Source of the DNA: Lojkania enalia
Taxonomy: Eukaryota; Ascomycota; Dothideomycetes; Pleosporales
Direction of reading: 5' to 3'
Length of the DNA: 64,000 bases
Assembly: GCA_010094045.1 (NCBI GenBank)
Contig: ML986774.1
Coordinates: 1-64,000, forward strand
Below are positions 1 through 12,362 of this stretch, in pieces. The translations under genes were made by a program, and so were the position numbers. A model generated the notes under the pieces. It was not told where the DNA came from, searched no databases, and was given only the letters and a program-made list of their open reading frames with translations. Within the stretch, counting starts at the first letter, position 1. Each line of letters begins with the position of its first letter.

Positions 1-91
1 ACTCTACACCACCACTCTACACCACCACTCTACACCACCACTCTACACCACCACTCTACACCACCACTCTACACCACCACTCTACACCACC
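1..91. repeat. 13-bp tandem repeat, 7 perfect copies
   Basis: Seven identical head-to-tail copies of the 13-mer ACTCTACACCACC fill positions 1-91, and an eighth copy breaks off after ACTC. The array touches the window edge, so its true length is unknown. It is pyrimidine-rich on this strand and does not match the TTAGGG telomere repeat of filamentous fungi. It is a minisatellite. Confidence 0.95.
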
Positions 92-582
92 ACTCCGGAA
101 CACACATGTCCTCCATCTGAAAAAAAAAAAAAAAACCCATCCAAACAGTAGATTGCTATGTACTATACTCATCCAACCCCGTCTCTACAATTCCAAGTAC
201 ACTCCACACAATATATATACTATCACCATCATATTTCCTAATCCCATTCGCTTGATGCGAGTCCTCTTGCCATATCCCATCTTTCCAACCATGCCAAAAA
301 AGAAAAATCACCGCAAGGCTTCTTGCTCATCATGTCATACCCATACACCCAAACGCCGCGGAAAAAAACCCGTCAATATGTAAAGACATCTCTTCCCGTC
401 ATATAGCGGCGAATAAAATGAGATGTAAAATGCAATTAAACGCCCTAGCCGTGTAAAAATGATCGTAAAAGCCTTTTCATGAGGAACTCAGCTCTTTCAC
501 CAACGAGGACAATCCGGTCCCAATGCGACAATTAATGACTTTCAATACAGAAAAAAGCAGAAAAAGACGCGAAAAGACACAG
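92..582. other. gene-free 3' flank of the ADAM gene
   Basis: AT-rich sequence with a poly-A run at about 121-135. It lies downstream of the ADAM stop codon and should hold that gene's 3' UTR and terminator. The only plus-strand ORF (from about 153) is low-complexity and has no recognisable domain. Confidence 0.6.
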
Positions 583-3038
583 CTATGCGTACCGCACACT
601 GTTTGTTCGTGTGTACATAGGTGGTGGCGGAGGTATATCTGGCTGTTGCCACGGTGCTCGCGGTGGATACTGGCCCATGGATGGATCATTGCCACCATCT
701 TGGCCCGGCAGACCTCTTCGACCTCTACTTCCTCTACTCCTTGATCGGCTATAGTCGCTACCTGGATTGGTGGGAGGCGCAGCGCGGTAAGCTGCTGCAG
801 CTTTGGAGTAGCGTTTCATGCTTCTACGGCGCTTGTAGCTGCGCCAGCAGCATCCGAGGATGCATAGGGCGAGGAGACCACCGATAGCGGAGGCCACACC
901 AATGACGATAGGTTTATGTTCTTCAATCCAAGTCTTGACTTCGTTACCCACAGAGGAGCCGGCACATCGTCCCTGCTTACAATTAACGCTTGTCGAGGTA
1001 AGGAATACTTAAGACTTACATTCTGACACGAGCCACCTCCCCCGCAAGGCGTGCCGTCCAAAAAGTTCTGTTGCAGGCCATAGCAGACGCCGCTTCCGAA
1101 CTCTGGACTTGCGCAGCTCAGCATACAGTTGTTGTTATCGCAAGCGTATGTATCGTTGCCTGCGGTGTAGCTGCCCATAACGGTCTTGCACTGTTGGTCT
1201 CGCGATGTACATTGTCCACTGGCACATCTCAGGCCATTTCCGCAATCGCTGCCATCATCGTCTGTCTGGTCTTCTGGGCAGTATGGACTGGATCCAGTAC
1301 ATCTCTCCTCAGGATCGCACGGACCGACACTCGGGCGGCAGACGGTACTTGAAGAAGCAAACTGGCAATTGTTGCAGCAATCTTCGTTCGAGTCATCACA
1401 GACCGCATTGTTCACGAACTTGCATGTGTTGGGATCGCAGCACTGGTTGTCCCCACAGCCTTCCTCACCACCGCAATCACAATCTTCACCTTCCTCCACA
1501 ATGCCATTACCGCATTGCTGGCCGGTAATAGTAGTGACGCCCCTGTTATTCGTGAGGCAGGATTGCTTGACGCTGTTTCGTAATAAAGCTGAACAGATAT
1601 TACCAATGGAGCAAGGAGAGAAACGGGTGATTCCTTGGGCAGTCGACGGGTTCATAATGAATTGCTGGCCTGCGCTGCATGTGTCGGAGCTCAGTGGACA
1701 ACACTGTTGGGCATTGACGGCATTTGCATCCTGACAAGCTGTATCGGTGCAATCGTGGACAGCACCGAAAGTGTGACCAGTCTCGTGTGCAATCACTTGC
1801 CACTCAGTCGAAGTTCGTACAACTACGTTCGCTCCTGATACAGTTTCTGCGCCCCCGGAGCCGTTATTTGCTTGAGATCCCGTGACGCATGCCTGTCCAA
1901 GCCATGCTAATCCTACAGCCGAGTCGGTATTACAGGTACTCAGAAGCGTCCAATGAGAGTTCTGATCATCTTGCTGGCCTCTCCACTGGGAGAAGAGATT
2001 CAGTCGCGCCCGAATGTCTACGCTAGGATCGCAGTCCTGATTCCACGGTGTAGCCTGCTGGGGTGTGCTGGGACACTGGGCATCGGTGACAAAAAGGTTT
2101 GCCAAGCCTAGAGAGATGTTGAAGGTGCTTTCGAAAAGGTTTGAAGCTGAATTCATCTGATTGATGATGTTTTGGCGCATGGATTCTGTCGAGTTAAAGT
2201 CGGCCGTATAGGTGCAGTCGGTGGCGACGCCCACAAGAGCAACTTTACGAGTCGTAGGGCAACCAGTAGTGCTGCCAATGGTCTGGATGAGATTGACACC
2301 AGCGCCATTTCCTCCCCCTGGCGAGTCGTCTAGATTCTGCCGCCTATCGATCAGTGATCCGAACCACCTGTCGTCCCTCGGCTTCATGCTGGCATAGATG
2401 GGGTGATCCAGCTGCATATTGAACTCCAACGAGTCGCTGCTGCACCCAATATCTCCAGACCTCTTCCTCAGCTCCATATGCTCAGGAGAAGTAGAGATAT
2501 CCGAATCCCTGTGGATAACCATGTATTCATCGTCTCTTAGGTCGATGTCCGGATCTAATTCGTGCCTAGTTTTTTTGTAATGTGAGGAAAGCTGGATGTG
2601 GTGATGGTCATGCTGGACAGTGAAGACGCCCTCGAACAGCGGTAAAAGCCCATCACGATGCACAGTGATGCGGGCCCATCCTACGTTGTCCCATCGATTT
2701 CCCCTCTTCAGCCATGCGGTGCCCTTGAACACTTTGTGCTGAAACCTGTCTAGCGGCTCCTGCTTGGTGATATGGCCATCTGGGCCGAGATACTGTACGG
2801 TTGCTCCCTCGACAATAATGTCGTGGTTCGGTTCTAAACTTAGCCGTATACGAGCGCCGGAGAAGTCGAAGGCGACGTCGAAGGTCGACAGCGCATGCAC
2901 ACGGTGGTTCTTGGTGAGAATAGATGGATCCTTTGCGAGTCCGAGCGACTTGAGCGGATTGCGTGCATTCGACGACGCTGCAGCAATTACAGCGAAGGCG
3001 CAGGCTGCGAGGGCGCCGAAGGCCCGTGGTATTAGCAT
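583..3038 (-). CDS. ADAM-type zinc metalloprotease (adamalysin/disintegrin)
   Basis: Type I membrane protease of the fungal ADAM family (M12B), expected to cleave cell-surface or secreted proteins. Two exons, 1020..3038 and 583..972, give 802 aa. The 47-bp intron has a GTAAGT donor and CAG acceptor and leaves the frame in phase 0. The start is the ATG at 3036-3038; the open frame runs on to 3092 but holds only a GTG there. This start gives an N-terminal signal peptide (hydrophobic residues about 5-22). A propeptide follows, then the zinc site HETGHTFGAVHD at about 418-429, a Cys-rich disintegrin-like region (about 510-640), one membrane segment (PIVIGVASAIGGLLALCIL) in exon 2, and an Arg/Ser- and Pro-rich cytoplasmic tail. 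All three zinc histidines and the catalytic Glu are present, so it should be active. Adamalysin-type enzymes of animals look similar, but this is an ordinary fungal membrane ADAM. Confidence 0.9.
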
Positions 3039-3766
3039 TTGGGGTGGCGGACGCTCCGTCGAGGAGACGACCTTATGAAGCGGAAAAGGCACAAAAAGGG
3101 ATTATTTGCAAGGCGACGCAGCGAGCGACATAGGCGGGGTCGGGACTGGTGATGTTGTATGTATGGGGGAAGGAATGCTCTCAGGCTCGGAGACCACGAC
3201 TCTGTTCGTCAGCCGCCTGCACTCAGCCCCCGGCTAGACACTTGGCGCGCAGGCTGGCGGAGAAACGGCGCACTAGGCACAAGAGCAACTCTGTAACGCC
3301 AATGAGACATGAGACAACCCTCGCCGCCTTTGTTTCTGCGGGCTCTGGCAATACAAGCACCAGTCCAGCGTAGACCACGGGACGATGCGGCATCCGTTCG
3401 CAACACGCCGGCGTCGACGTGACAGCGGCAGCGGCAGCGGAACAACCAAGGCACAAGCTGGTCAAACTCCATTGTTCAGGATATAGGTGCTACATGGAAA
3501 CAACAGCGCCCGAATAATACTAGAAAGCATCCGGCTCCACAACAGTCCTGTGTCTGTCCGTCTGTCTGACACTGCCGTCTGCAGGAGGAGCCCGGGCTCA
3601 GCAAGTGTGCACGGCTCGGCCCCTCGCCCATCCTACCGTAGAATAATACATACATACATCAGGCGCCTGACGGCCTAGTCCGTGCCCGTTTCCTCCGAGG
3701 AGCGACATGCGAGGCGCGCTTCCAAATCCCGCTGCCGCACTCGTCCACTACAGGCCCGATTTCAGC
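3039..3766. other. intergenic: ADAM promoter and facA 3' region
   Basis: Lies between the ADAM start and the acetyl-CoA synthetase stop, both genes on the minus strand. It must hold the ADAM promoter and the facA terminator. Short ORFs here show no domain. A small ATAC/CATA run occurs near 3648-3660. No clear TATA box was assigned. Confidence 0.5.
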
Positions 3767-6218
3767 CTACTTCTTCTTGGCGGCATGTACAACGTCGATA
3801 ATCTTGTCCACTACCGACGGATCCGAAAGCTGTCGAAAAGCGTTAGTGCCGTTTTTTCCCACAAGTACGCGTCACCATCGCCGTCGCCATCACCACCAGA
3901 AGAACCAAGGGAACGGGCACACTCACCGTTGAGGTATCGCCTAGCTGGTCCTCCTCACCCGCCAAGATCTTCCGCAAAATACGACGCATAATCTTTCCAG
4001 ATCGCGTCTTGGGCAAGTCTGGGACGACAAAGATTGCTTTCGGTGCGGCAAATGGCCCAATAGACTTGCGTACTTGGAGAATCAAGTCTTTCTTTGTCTG
4101 GTCAGTTGACTCGTTGCCATCTTTCAACGCCACAAATGCGTTCACTGCCTGGCCAGTCAATTCGTCTGCAATGCCAACCACCGCTGCTTCAGCGACCGAA
4201 TCTGTGCAAATGTCAGTTTCTCTTGGCAGACTCCGCAATCATGCATCACATACGATGTTCGATTAGAGCGGCCTCGATTTCGGCGGTTGACAGCCTGTGT
4301 CCAGAGACATTGACAACGTCATCTACACGACCACGGATCCAGTAGTAACCCTCATGGTCACGCCCAGCTCCGTCTCCGGTGAACTGCGAGGCATCAGCAT
4401 GGTTTCCTCATTTGGAAAATGTGGATTACTTACATAGTAGCCCTTGTAGACATTCAGGTAAGTATCCATGTAACGCTTATGCGCGCCCCACACAGTACGC
4501 GCCATGCTTGGCCATGGTTGCTTGAAGGCAAGCACGCCCTCCACGTCGTTTCCATGAATTTCCTCGCCAGAGACGGGGTCGATAATGGCAGGCTCAATAC
4601 CGAAGAAGGGCAGAGAGGCAGAGCCAGGCTTTGTAGGTGTGATACCACCCAGTGGAGTAATAACATGGGAGCCGGTCTCTGTTTGCCAGTATGTCTGCAA
4701 AACTCAGCGTCTAATTCCCAAAAAGAGTAATTCTCTCTGTGGATTACTTACGTCAACTACATGTGCCTCTTCCTTTCCTACGACTTCAAAGTACCACTTC
4801 CAGACCTCGGCGGCAATCGGCTCGCCTACAGATCCGAGAATTCGAAGGCTCTTCATCTTGTGTTTAACGTGCTGGTCGCCGGCGCGCTTGAGCAATCGTA
4901 GAGCAGTCGGGGCGACGTAGAATTGGCTGACATCGTACTTATCAACGATATCCCAGTAGCGCGAGAAGTTCGGATACGCAGGAGTGCCTTCAAAGACAAC
5001 AGTCGCTACACCGAGAAGGAGCGGAGCGTATACGACGTAGGTGTGGCCTGTGATCCATCCTACATCACCACCGCAGAAGAACGTATCTTTGTCATGGATA
5101 TCAAACACATATTTCCCAGTAGCTGCGGCGCCCATGAGGTAGCCACCAGTGGTGTGCATTACGCCCTTGGGCTTGCCAGTGGAACCGGAGGTGTAGAGCA
5201 AGAACAGGGGGTCTTCAGAGTTCATAGACTCTGGGGCAATATAATTAGGGTACTTCTCGACCTCCTCATGCCACCACCAGTCTCGGCCTTTGGTCCATGG
5301 GACATCTGCTCCAGTGCGCTTGTAGACGAGGACGTGGGATACGGCTGGGCACTGCTTCAATGCCTCGTCTACAATCTTCTTGGTGCCAATGACTTTCCCG
5401 CCACGCCTACCCTCATCGGTGGTAATGACAACCTTGGATTCGGCATCAATGATTCGGTCACGGAGCGAATCGGAGGAGAAACCAGCAAAAACAACGGAGT
5501 GTACAGCACCGATACGCGCACATGCCAATAGCGAGATGATGGCCTCTGGAATCATAGGGAGGTAGACAGCAACAGTGTCGCCTTTCCTAACCCCCATCTC
5601 CTTGAGCGTGAATGCAAGTTTTGAGACCTGGCGGAGGAGCTCTCCATAGCTAATCTTGCGGCCATCGCCGGCCTCGTCGGCCTCGTAGATAATGGCAGTT
5701 TTGTCAGGGTTCTTGAAAGCGTGTCGATCGATGCAGTTGTAGGCAGCGTTCAGCTTGCCCTCGACGAACCAGGCATTGTCGCCGTTGGCAAAGCTGCCGG
5801 CGTGCACCGTCTGAAAATCGCGTTCCCAAGTGAGCAGCTCTCGCGCCAAGCGGCCCCAGAATTTGTCTGGCTCCTGAATCGACTCCTTGTATAGCTGCTG
5901 GTAGTGCTCGAGGCCACCGAGATGCGTTCCAGTGTGCGGGTGTTTCCTGTAAGGCTATGCGTCAACGGCAGTGTCATTTTCCGGCTGTAAGGGGGGGGGT
6001 TGCTGATGGTGATCTGATTGCTGCTGCGCGGGCGTCCGCGGGGCAACGCTACCCCGCTCCACCGCGCTCGCGAAAGCTCTGGCAGAAGAGGGGTGTAGGA
6101 GGAGATGCGACAACACAAAAAATACATACTCGTAGAAAGCCTTGGGGACGTGGAAGGTGTCAACCTCATGGGCCTCCGCAACCACGGGGTTTGTTGGTTT
6201 GACGACGCCCTCAGACAT
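3767..6218 (-). CDS. facA: acetyl-CoA synthetase (AMP-forming)
   Basis: Converts acetate, ATP and CoA to acetyl-CoA. It is needed for growth on acetate and for nuclear and cytosolic acetyl-CoA. Six exons join in frame: 6130..6218, 4752..5946, 4434..4694, 4254..4383, 3927..4201 and 3767..3829. They give 670 aa, the length I recall for Aspergillus FacA. Introns are 183, 57, 50, 52 and 97 bp with canonical ends. The start is the ATG of [11 protein letters not shown]. The AMP-binding P-loop [11 protein letters not shown] lies at residues 281-291. The acetyl-CoA synthetase motif [10 protein letters not shown] begins exon 3. The C-terminal [11 protein letters not shown] carries the catalytic, acetylation-sensitive lysine at about 628. 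The protein ends in KKK and has no peroxisomal signal. In the family the gene is induced by acetate through FacB and repressed by CreA; that was not tested here. Confidence 0.97.
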
Positions 6219-8348
6219 TGTGCGATTGTGTGGGCGGGGAGACTTTGAGGGGCGGCGTCCTAATGTCGGCGTGCTCAAGATCAACGGGTACGGGTGCCCG
6301 AAAGAGCTTCAGGAATGAACAATGCGTGCTTCTGCGCCGTGAGCGGGCAAGAGGAGGGGGTATGGCGAAGATAAATGTCTCAATTCCGGGTAAAGGGCTC
6401 GGGGAGGGAGATTGATTGTTGCAGCAACACAAATTGGCGCTGGTACGGGCTCGGAGAACTGAAGGCTGAGAAGTGGAGCCCCGGCGAGACTAGACTATGG
6501 CGCTGGTAGCTGAGGCCGAAGGGCGGATGGTGAGAATGCAACTATTGCAGGCAAAGTTGAATTCAGATGGGCAGCCGGCGCTCTTAAGTGAAGCTCCCAC
6601 GCCGGCCCCCAGCGCTGGGCTCGACGCTGTCCCGGGAATGCTGCCCCTCGTGCGCTCTCCAGGCAGACTTGCACTGCGGGGAGAGGGAATGACGAACGGG
6701 TGCGCGAGGATGGTCTTTGTCTGGGCCCACATGCCGTTCAATGAGAGGGCCACTTATGCTATTGCTTGGCCCGACCCTATGATGGACAAAGTCCCATTAG
6801 TCCGACCACCAGTTAACCGTGCCCGCGGCCGTCCTGAGCAAAGCCGGGACGTGTTGATCAGCTTGCCGATGGGCCATGGCCTTGGGTGAGCGAGGGCTTC
6901 GTGCGTCTCCTGATCGTGGGCTTGGGCCATGAGGCCGCATGCCAACGTGCTGCGGGGAAGCGCTCGTGGCACATACGATCCCAACCCAGCTACAATACGG
7001 TCACCACAGCTGACGGATCTGGGTAACGGGGACGCTGCTGTGGCTGAAGCACCGCTATGGGGTATTCGGCGACTAATGTAGAGCAGTCCGTCAGCCCGTG
7101 GTTCATTGCATGTAGCCCTTCGCGAGCAGTACCTGCAGCGAAGCTCGAGTGCCGTTGTCTGGCTCGCCGCATGCCGCGCTCAAGCTGTTTCCTTGCTGCT
7201 GCAGCTGGACGGAAAGACGGCCGTGTGACCGTCTGTCATCGAAGATCGTTGTTGGACGTTCCCTACAATAGTATGGAAGGGACACAGGCCGAAGAAGCGT
7301 GCAGACGTCCAAAACCCTCAACATCCGGCGAATGCCTGGCGGAAGATATTCACGGCCCAACTGTCTGTCCAGGACAGGCAAGGCCAGCACCTAGCGGCGC
7401 CCGCCCACGCGATACGTGCAAGCATCTGGCCTGATCAAAGGATAGGCTCGTTCTCGGACTTGGGGAAGCTGTAGCAGGATGTGGTAGCAGCTCCAGCATG
7501 CCCGAGGCGCTGGGTCTTGATAGCCGATGACTACCCTAGCGATGTGTTCCGAGGAGGCCAGCACATTGTCGTGAGAGCGCTGCTACAAGTAAACAGCCCA
7601 CCTTCAGGCGCGGTCCGCCGAGTGTCGTACAAGTGCTGAGAGGTAGGTATTTGACATCAGCCTTGACGCCGATGAGATGGAACTTCTCGACCCCGCCACC
7701 CCGCATCACCGACACCCGCCACCCGTCCTCTCCCACGCTATGAACACATGAATTTAGTTGCTTCTCGCGTCCGTGATTGGTTGGGAGGCTCGCGGGCGCA
7801 TCTCGGCACCCTGGGCGCCTAGCTGTCCAAACGTGCTTTTGATGTCAGCCAACCCTCCGATGCAAGCCCTAGCTGTTCGCTTGCCTGTCGTTGCGGATGA
7901 CCGACTGGCGTAAGTTGCCAAGCATCCCTCGACGGACTGAGGAGTGTTGCCAACTCTGGCCAAACACTGTTTGGCTAATGGCTATTTGTATATGCAATGA
8001 TGGAGACGTCAGTACTGCGGCGCACATGTGCTACAGTGCATGCTACAGGTCACTTGCACCAGTAATCGAAGGCTTGACCCTGGTTGGATTCTAGTGCCGA
8101 TGGGAAACAAGCGATGCTAGAACTACATTATCAGAATGGTATCGTGCGGTAAATAAGGCATGCCTGGCGCAGAGGACCTTTTTCCCGCGCCAGACGCCGT
8201 GCCAAAAATAATAATTCCCTGAAATATACCAAAACGCCGTGCGATGGCCCAGCACGCTTTAGAAGACCGAGACGAACGCCCCTTGACCATCACCATGCTA
8301 GTTCCTCCAGCCCTAAATCATCTAATAGTTGTTAGCCCAATTATTCAT
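6219..8348. other. 2.1-kb intergenic region upstream of facA
   Basis: GC-rich near the facA start, with a GCGGGG at 6234-6239 that fits the CreA consensus SYGGRG. Such a site is easily met by chance in GC-rich DNA. The distal end is the 3' flank of the WD40 gene. Short ORFs (for example 6497-6889 and 7057-7434, plus strand) have no recognisable domain, so I do not call genes. Confidence 0.5.
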
Positions 8349-11300
8349 TCATTTCTCGTTGTTCGTCCCAGTGACCACAGTACTGGCCGAGTCCCCATTG
8401 CTGCTGGCGGAGTCTTGCGTGCTTCTAGCCCCTTCTTTCTCCTTTTCGGTCTCCAGAGCCGGCGGTGTCATACCGACCGATGTTCCGCTTTCACTGTTCT
8501 CTCGTACCCGCAAAGCTATTTTCTCATCCAACATGCTGACTAGCCTTTCCGAGTACTGATCCAATAGCTTCACCATTACGCTCTCATCCACACCCTTGGA
8601 TTTGGCTCTCTCGCCAACAGCTCGTGCTGTTTGAGCAAGCTCGCGTTCCACTTCCCTCACGACCTCTGGACTAAGGCTATCATTACTATTCATGAGTCGT
8701 TTCCTGTACGCACGAAGTGTTCGACAGAGACTCTCAGTTGAGGCACCTAGGCTTCCGAATTCGCTTTGAGGAGCTTTTGCGCGCATCCGAACATCTACTG
8801 ATGAGCGTCTCTTTGAGAGAAGCTGGGTGTTTCGCGGACTAGGTGGGGAAGGGGACCGATTTCTATTGAATTTTCGTGCTGGAACCTGTCCCTGGCCAGA
8901 GTTAGAAGGCCGGACGTCTCGTATATCCCGTATCGGTGAGGGATCAAGCTTCGGCGCCTGGGCTAAAGAATATTTCGAAACTCTCTTCCGGAGCTTCGGC
9001 GATCGGCTCCCGGCAGGAGTGAGGTTGTCGTCCTCAGAAGAGCGTTGGAAACGAGCTATCTCAGATTGAGAGAAGACCCGACGCAAGGGCGGTCTGGTCA
9101 GCAGTAGATCCTGATTTGTGGGGGTGCTGGGGTCGATAAGATCAATAGATTTCGAGGCTGGTTCCTGTCGATAATGCTTCATGTCCAAGTTCCAGACGAA
9201 GATAGTCCCATCAACAGCAACTGTTACCACTGAACTATCGGATTCTTGACTTCGAACGAGAGCGATGTCGGTAAGACCCTCCGTATGTCCCCAATCTCGA
9301 GCGATGAGGATCCCATTGTCTTCATAAAGGCGGATCGACTTATCAGTGCTCGACACCCCTACAACCAGAGGCGAACCGAGAGGCCTTGAAATGTGAACGA
9401 GAGACGACAAGACTACCGCATCGCCTCCATCAGTGTCTGATGCGCGAAAGTTGCTTAATGCCTGTCCGTTTCGCAGATCATATCTGTGGACCTGTCGGTC
9501 TATTGTCGAAACCAGTACAACGTCATCCTGATCTATATCCCAAGTCATGGAGACCGGAGTGGTCTTTAGGATGATAGTTCGTAGGATTAGGAAGGCGCTG
9601 AGGTTCTTGCCCTCTTCATCGCGAGAGACGAGTTCACGGACAACGAGAGTGCGATCCGACGAGCAAGACACTAGGCGCGTGCCATTCTTGGAAAAAAGAA
9701 TACCATTTACTGCGCCAACATGCTCATCAAGGGTTTGCATCAAGTCCCAGACGTCGTTCCTCTTCGTGAAGATTTGTACAGTTCGATCTCGAGCTGCGCT
9801 AGCGATGTATGCTGGGCCTTTCTCCTCGAAAATAGCGATACAAGTGATCTCGTTCGCATGCGCTTTGAACTCATGGTGGCACGCCTTAGTCGTGCCATCA
9901 ATAATTCTGCAACAAAATAAGCGACTGCCAGATCTTGGGGGAAGGGGAATCTTTTACCTGAGCACACCATATTTGTCTCCAGTGACGAGATAATTATAAC
10001 CGGTTGAGACACGCACTGCCTTTAGCTCATTTATATCTGCATCAGGAAGATCCATCTGTTCAAGCGGGATTTGTAGAGAGTCTTTGCAAACACCATCCTG
10101 GCTCCAGAAAAGCACGGAGCCACCCGCAGACCATGTGTAAAACGAGGCATCGTGGTGATTGGGCTTTTCGAGGGAGTCAACACCCAATACGGGCCCAGAA
10201 TGAGCTTTTAGTTCTTGGACAACATCGCCTACTAACGCGTCATCGTCCGCGGAGCATAGATTTGATAAGCGTATGGAATGTTGTGAGTCCACGGTAACTA
10301 AATAATCGAGAAGAGGCGCGACTGCTTCAACCTGAATAGCTTCTGTGGTCAATGTGACAATAGGAGACTCGACCCGAGGAGGCGGTGAAGGAGGGGGGGT
10401 CAGAACACCTATAGTATCTTTAATACTCAAGGTTTTGAGACCTCCATGACTGCTGGCTAAATGTAAGCGTCCTTTGGAATCCACAGCCATGGAAGTAACA
10501 GCGAAGCCGGCTTCAGCAACTTTCGTGAACCGTTGAGTTCCATCAGTGTCGTCAAGGAGACAAATATCCCCCTTGTCTGTTGCTACAACTGCTTTGGCAG
10601 GACCGACTGCTACAACACTTGTAAAGTTGGCTTCGAGCAAATTCTCCAGCAGACAGTTCCTCCCAGGCAAAGTTCTATGCGTGCTACTAGGGAGAGAGAA
10701 CGACATCTCGCTTTGTCGAGGTTTTGATACTCGCGGAGTAGAATTTGGGTCTTCGATCCTCCACACTTTAACATGCCTAGTGCCTACCCTGAGATTAAGT
10801 TAGCATTCTATATCCAAAACTTGAAGTTCTCGAGATTTGCGCATGCTAATGCTCCCGGGCTTTGTCAAAGGAGAACGCAGCCGAGCAATATTTTAGCTAC
10901 TTACGTGATGAGACTGCTTCCGAGCCAAGCTATGCGATTGATGTGACTCGTGCATTTATTGCTAGCATGTAGTGTCGCAGCTCCAGTGCGAGAGTTAATG
11001 TTCCATATATACAAGAAACCGTCATTTGAAGTGCCCAAGCTGGCGAGATACTGAGAGTCGGGACTAAATGCAACGCATCGTACCCCAAAAGTATGGTCAG
11101 GAAGGGATGTTAAGGGAGTGTCGGAGGGGGCATCAGCAGAGGTAGAAAATATCAGGACTCGAGGCTTGTAACCGGTCTGTTCCTGTTAGCGCAAGCCTTG
11201 GTACCAAATATAGAGTAGTACCTCTCCAACAGCCAGAAACCTCCCATCCGCACTAAAAGATACACATGTTGCCGCTTTGACCTTCTCTCGGGCTGTCCAG

Positions 11301-11767
11301 GCTTTACTTCCGGGAGTATCTGCCCAATCAGTACCGGGAGATGCAAGTGGTGAGGCGCCTATGCCTGCATCGCGCAACGAAGCGGCAGTTCGATTGCGAC
11401 TCTCGTTCTGCGTAGGCGTTGAAGGGCCGCCGTATACGGACGTCGACGGGTTGAGAGAGTTAGTAGTAGGGCGCGCCCGGTAGAAGCGCTGGGAGAGTTG
11501 CTGCTGGTCATCAACTGTAACAATGACGGCAGCAGCGCCTGCAGTGAAAGCAAAGGATCGTCCAGAGGAGAGGCTATCAAAGGCATTGGCAGAGCCTGTG
11601 GTAGTCCCAATGACCTGCTTGAGCGACAGGCTCACCTCAGAGCGGTTGGCCTTCACAGGAGAGCGGAGCGGGGTGCTTTTGAGGAAAGGTGAACTGGACG
11701 GCGTCAGCTTGAGACTTGCACCCCAAGCAGGACTCATCATCCGGGAATTGGATGGAGTGAGCGACAT
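8349..11767 (-). CDS. WD40-repeat protein, MAPKBP1/WDR62-like
   Basis: Large WD40 scaffold resembling the animal MAPK-binding protein 1/WDR62 family; its function in fungi is poorly defined. Four exons, 11222..11767, 10905..11176, 9958..10788 and 8349..9906, give 1068 aa. Introns are 45, 116 and 51 bp, and all phases agree. After a Ser/Thr/Pro-rich N-terminus come beta-propeller repeats. Clear blades include VSFSADGRFLAVGE and CVAFSPDSQYLASLG, then TRHVKVWRI followed by the family-like GRNCLLENLLEANFTSV. A second propeller in exon 4 includes VNGILFSKNGTRLVSCSSDRT. The C-terminal 250 residues are Ser/Arg-rich, with a helical stretch rich in Arg and Glu that may oligomerise. The first intron has two in-frame acceptors 6 nt apart. 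The family call rests on remembered similarity. Confidence 0.85.
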
Positions 11768-12362
11768 GGCTGCTGGGACCAGAAATAGAGAGCGATAGCG
11801 ACCATCTCATCGAAACGTCATGGCAGTTGCGCTTGCCGGAGAATTGAGGTCGGTTGGTGAGGCGATGGGGAGGAATGCGCGAAGCTACGCCAGGTACCAA
11901 CCCAGACGCGCGATGGCAGGACAGAGAGAGCAATTGAGGGGTCCAAGAGGCAATTTTCAGGCGCAAGAGGGGTGCATGATAGGGCGGACAGCTGCAATGG
12001 CGCGTAGGTGAATGCGTTCATGCAAGCGGGCCGTGGGTGGGCTGGATTGAGGGTTGTTTTTCAGGGCTGGCCTCTTCTGCAGCTCACACAACATACAGAC
12101 TCGGCACGCAGAGGATCAGCACCTAGCACGGACGCGCAGACGCAGGGGCCTGCGATGCCCTGCCGCCGCGCGCGTTATCATTGGGCTGTGGGATCCTATC
12201 ACGGCGCATTTCCACAATCACACGCCTAGTGGTTTCACGGAGGCCCTTTGTGGGCGTCGTCATGCCGTTTCTAGCAGCGCCCCTCAAAGATATCTCCCCT
12301 GTCCCATTATTCGATATACCTCCTCAGAATAACATGTAGATATGTGCAAGGCAAAGACTCCT
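11768..12362. other. intergenic: WD40 promoter and MFS 3' region
   Basis: About 600 bp between two minus-strand genes. It holds the WD40 gene's promoter and the transporter's terminator. Short ORFs on both strands lack recognisable features. Confidence 0.5.

Noticed and set aside
1..91. Telomere
   Set aside because: The unit ACTCTACACCACC is not TTAGGG or a known fungal telomere variant.
6497..6889. 130-codon plus-strand ORF upstream of facA
   Set aside because: GC-rich promoter-side DNA with open frames on both strands and no domain.
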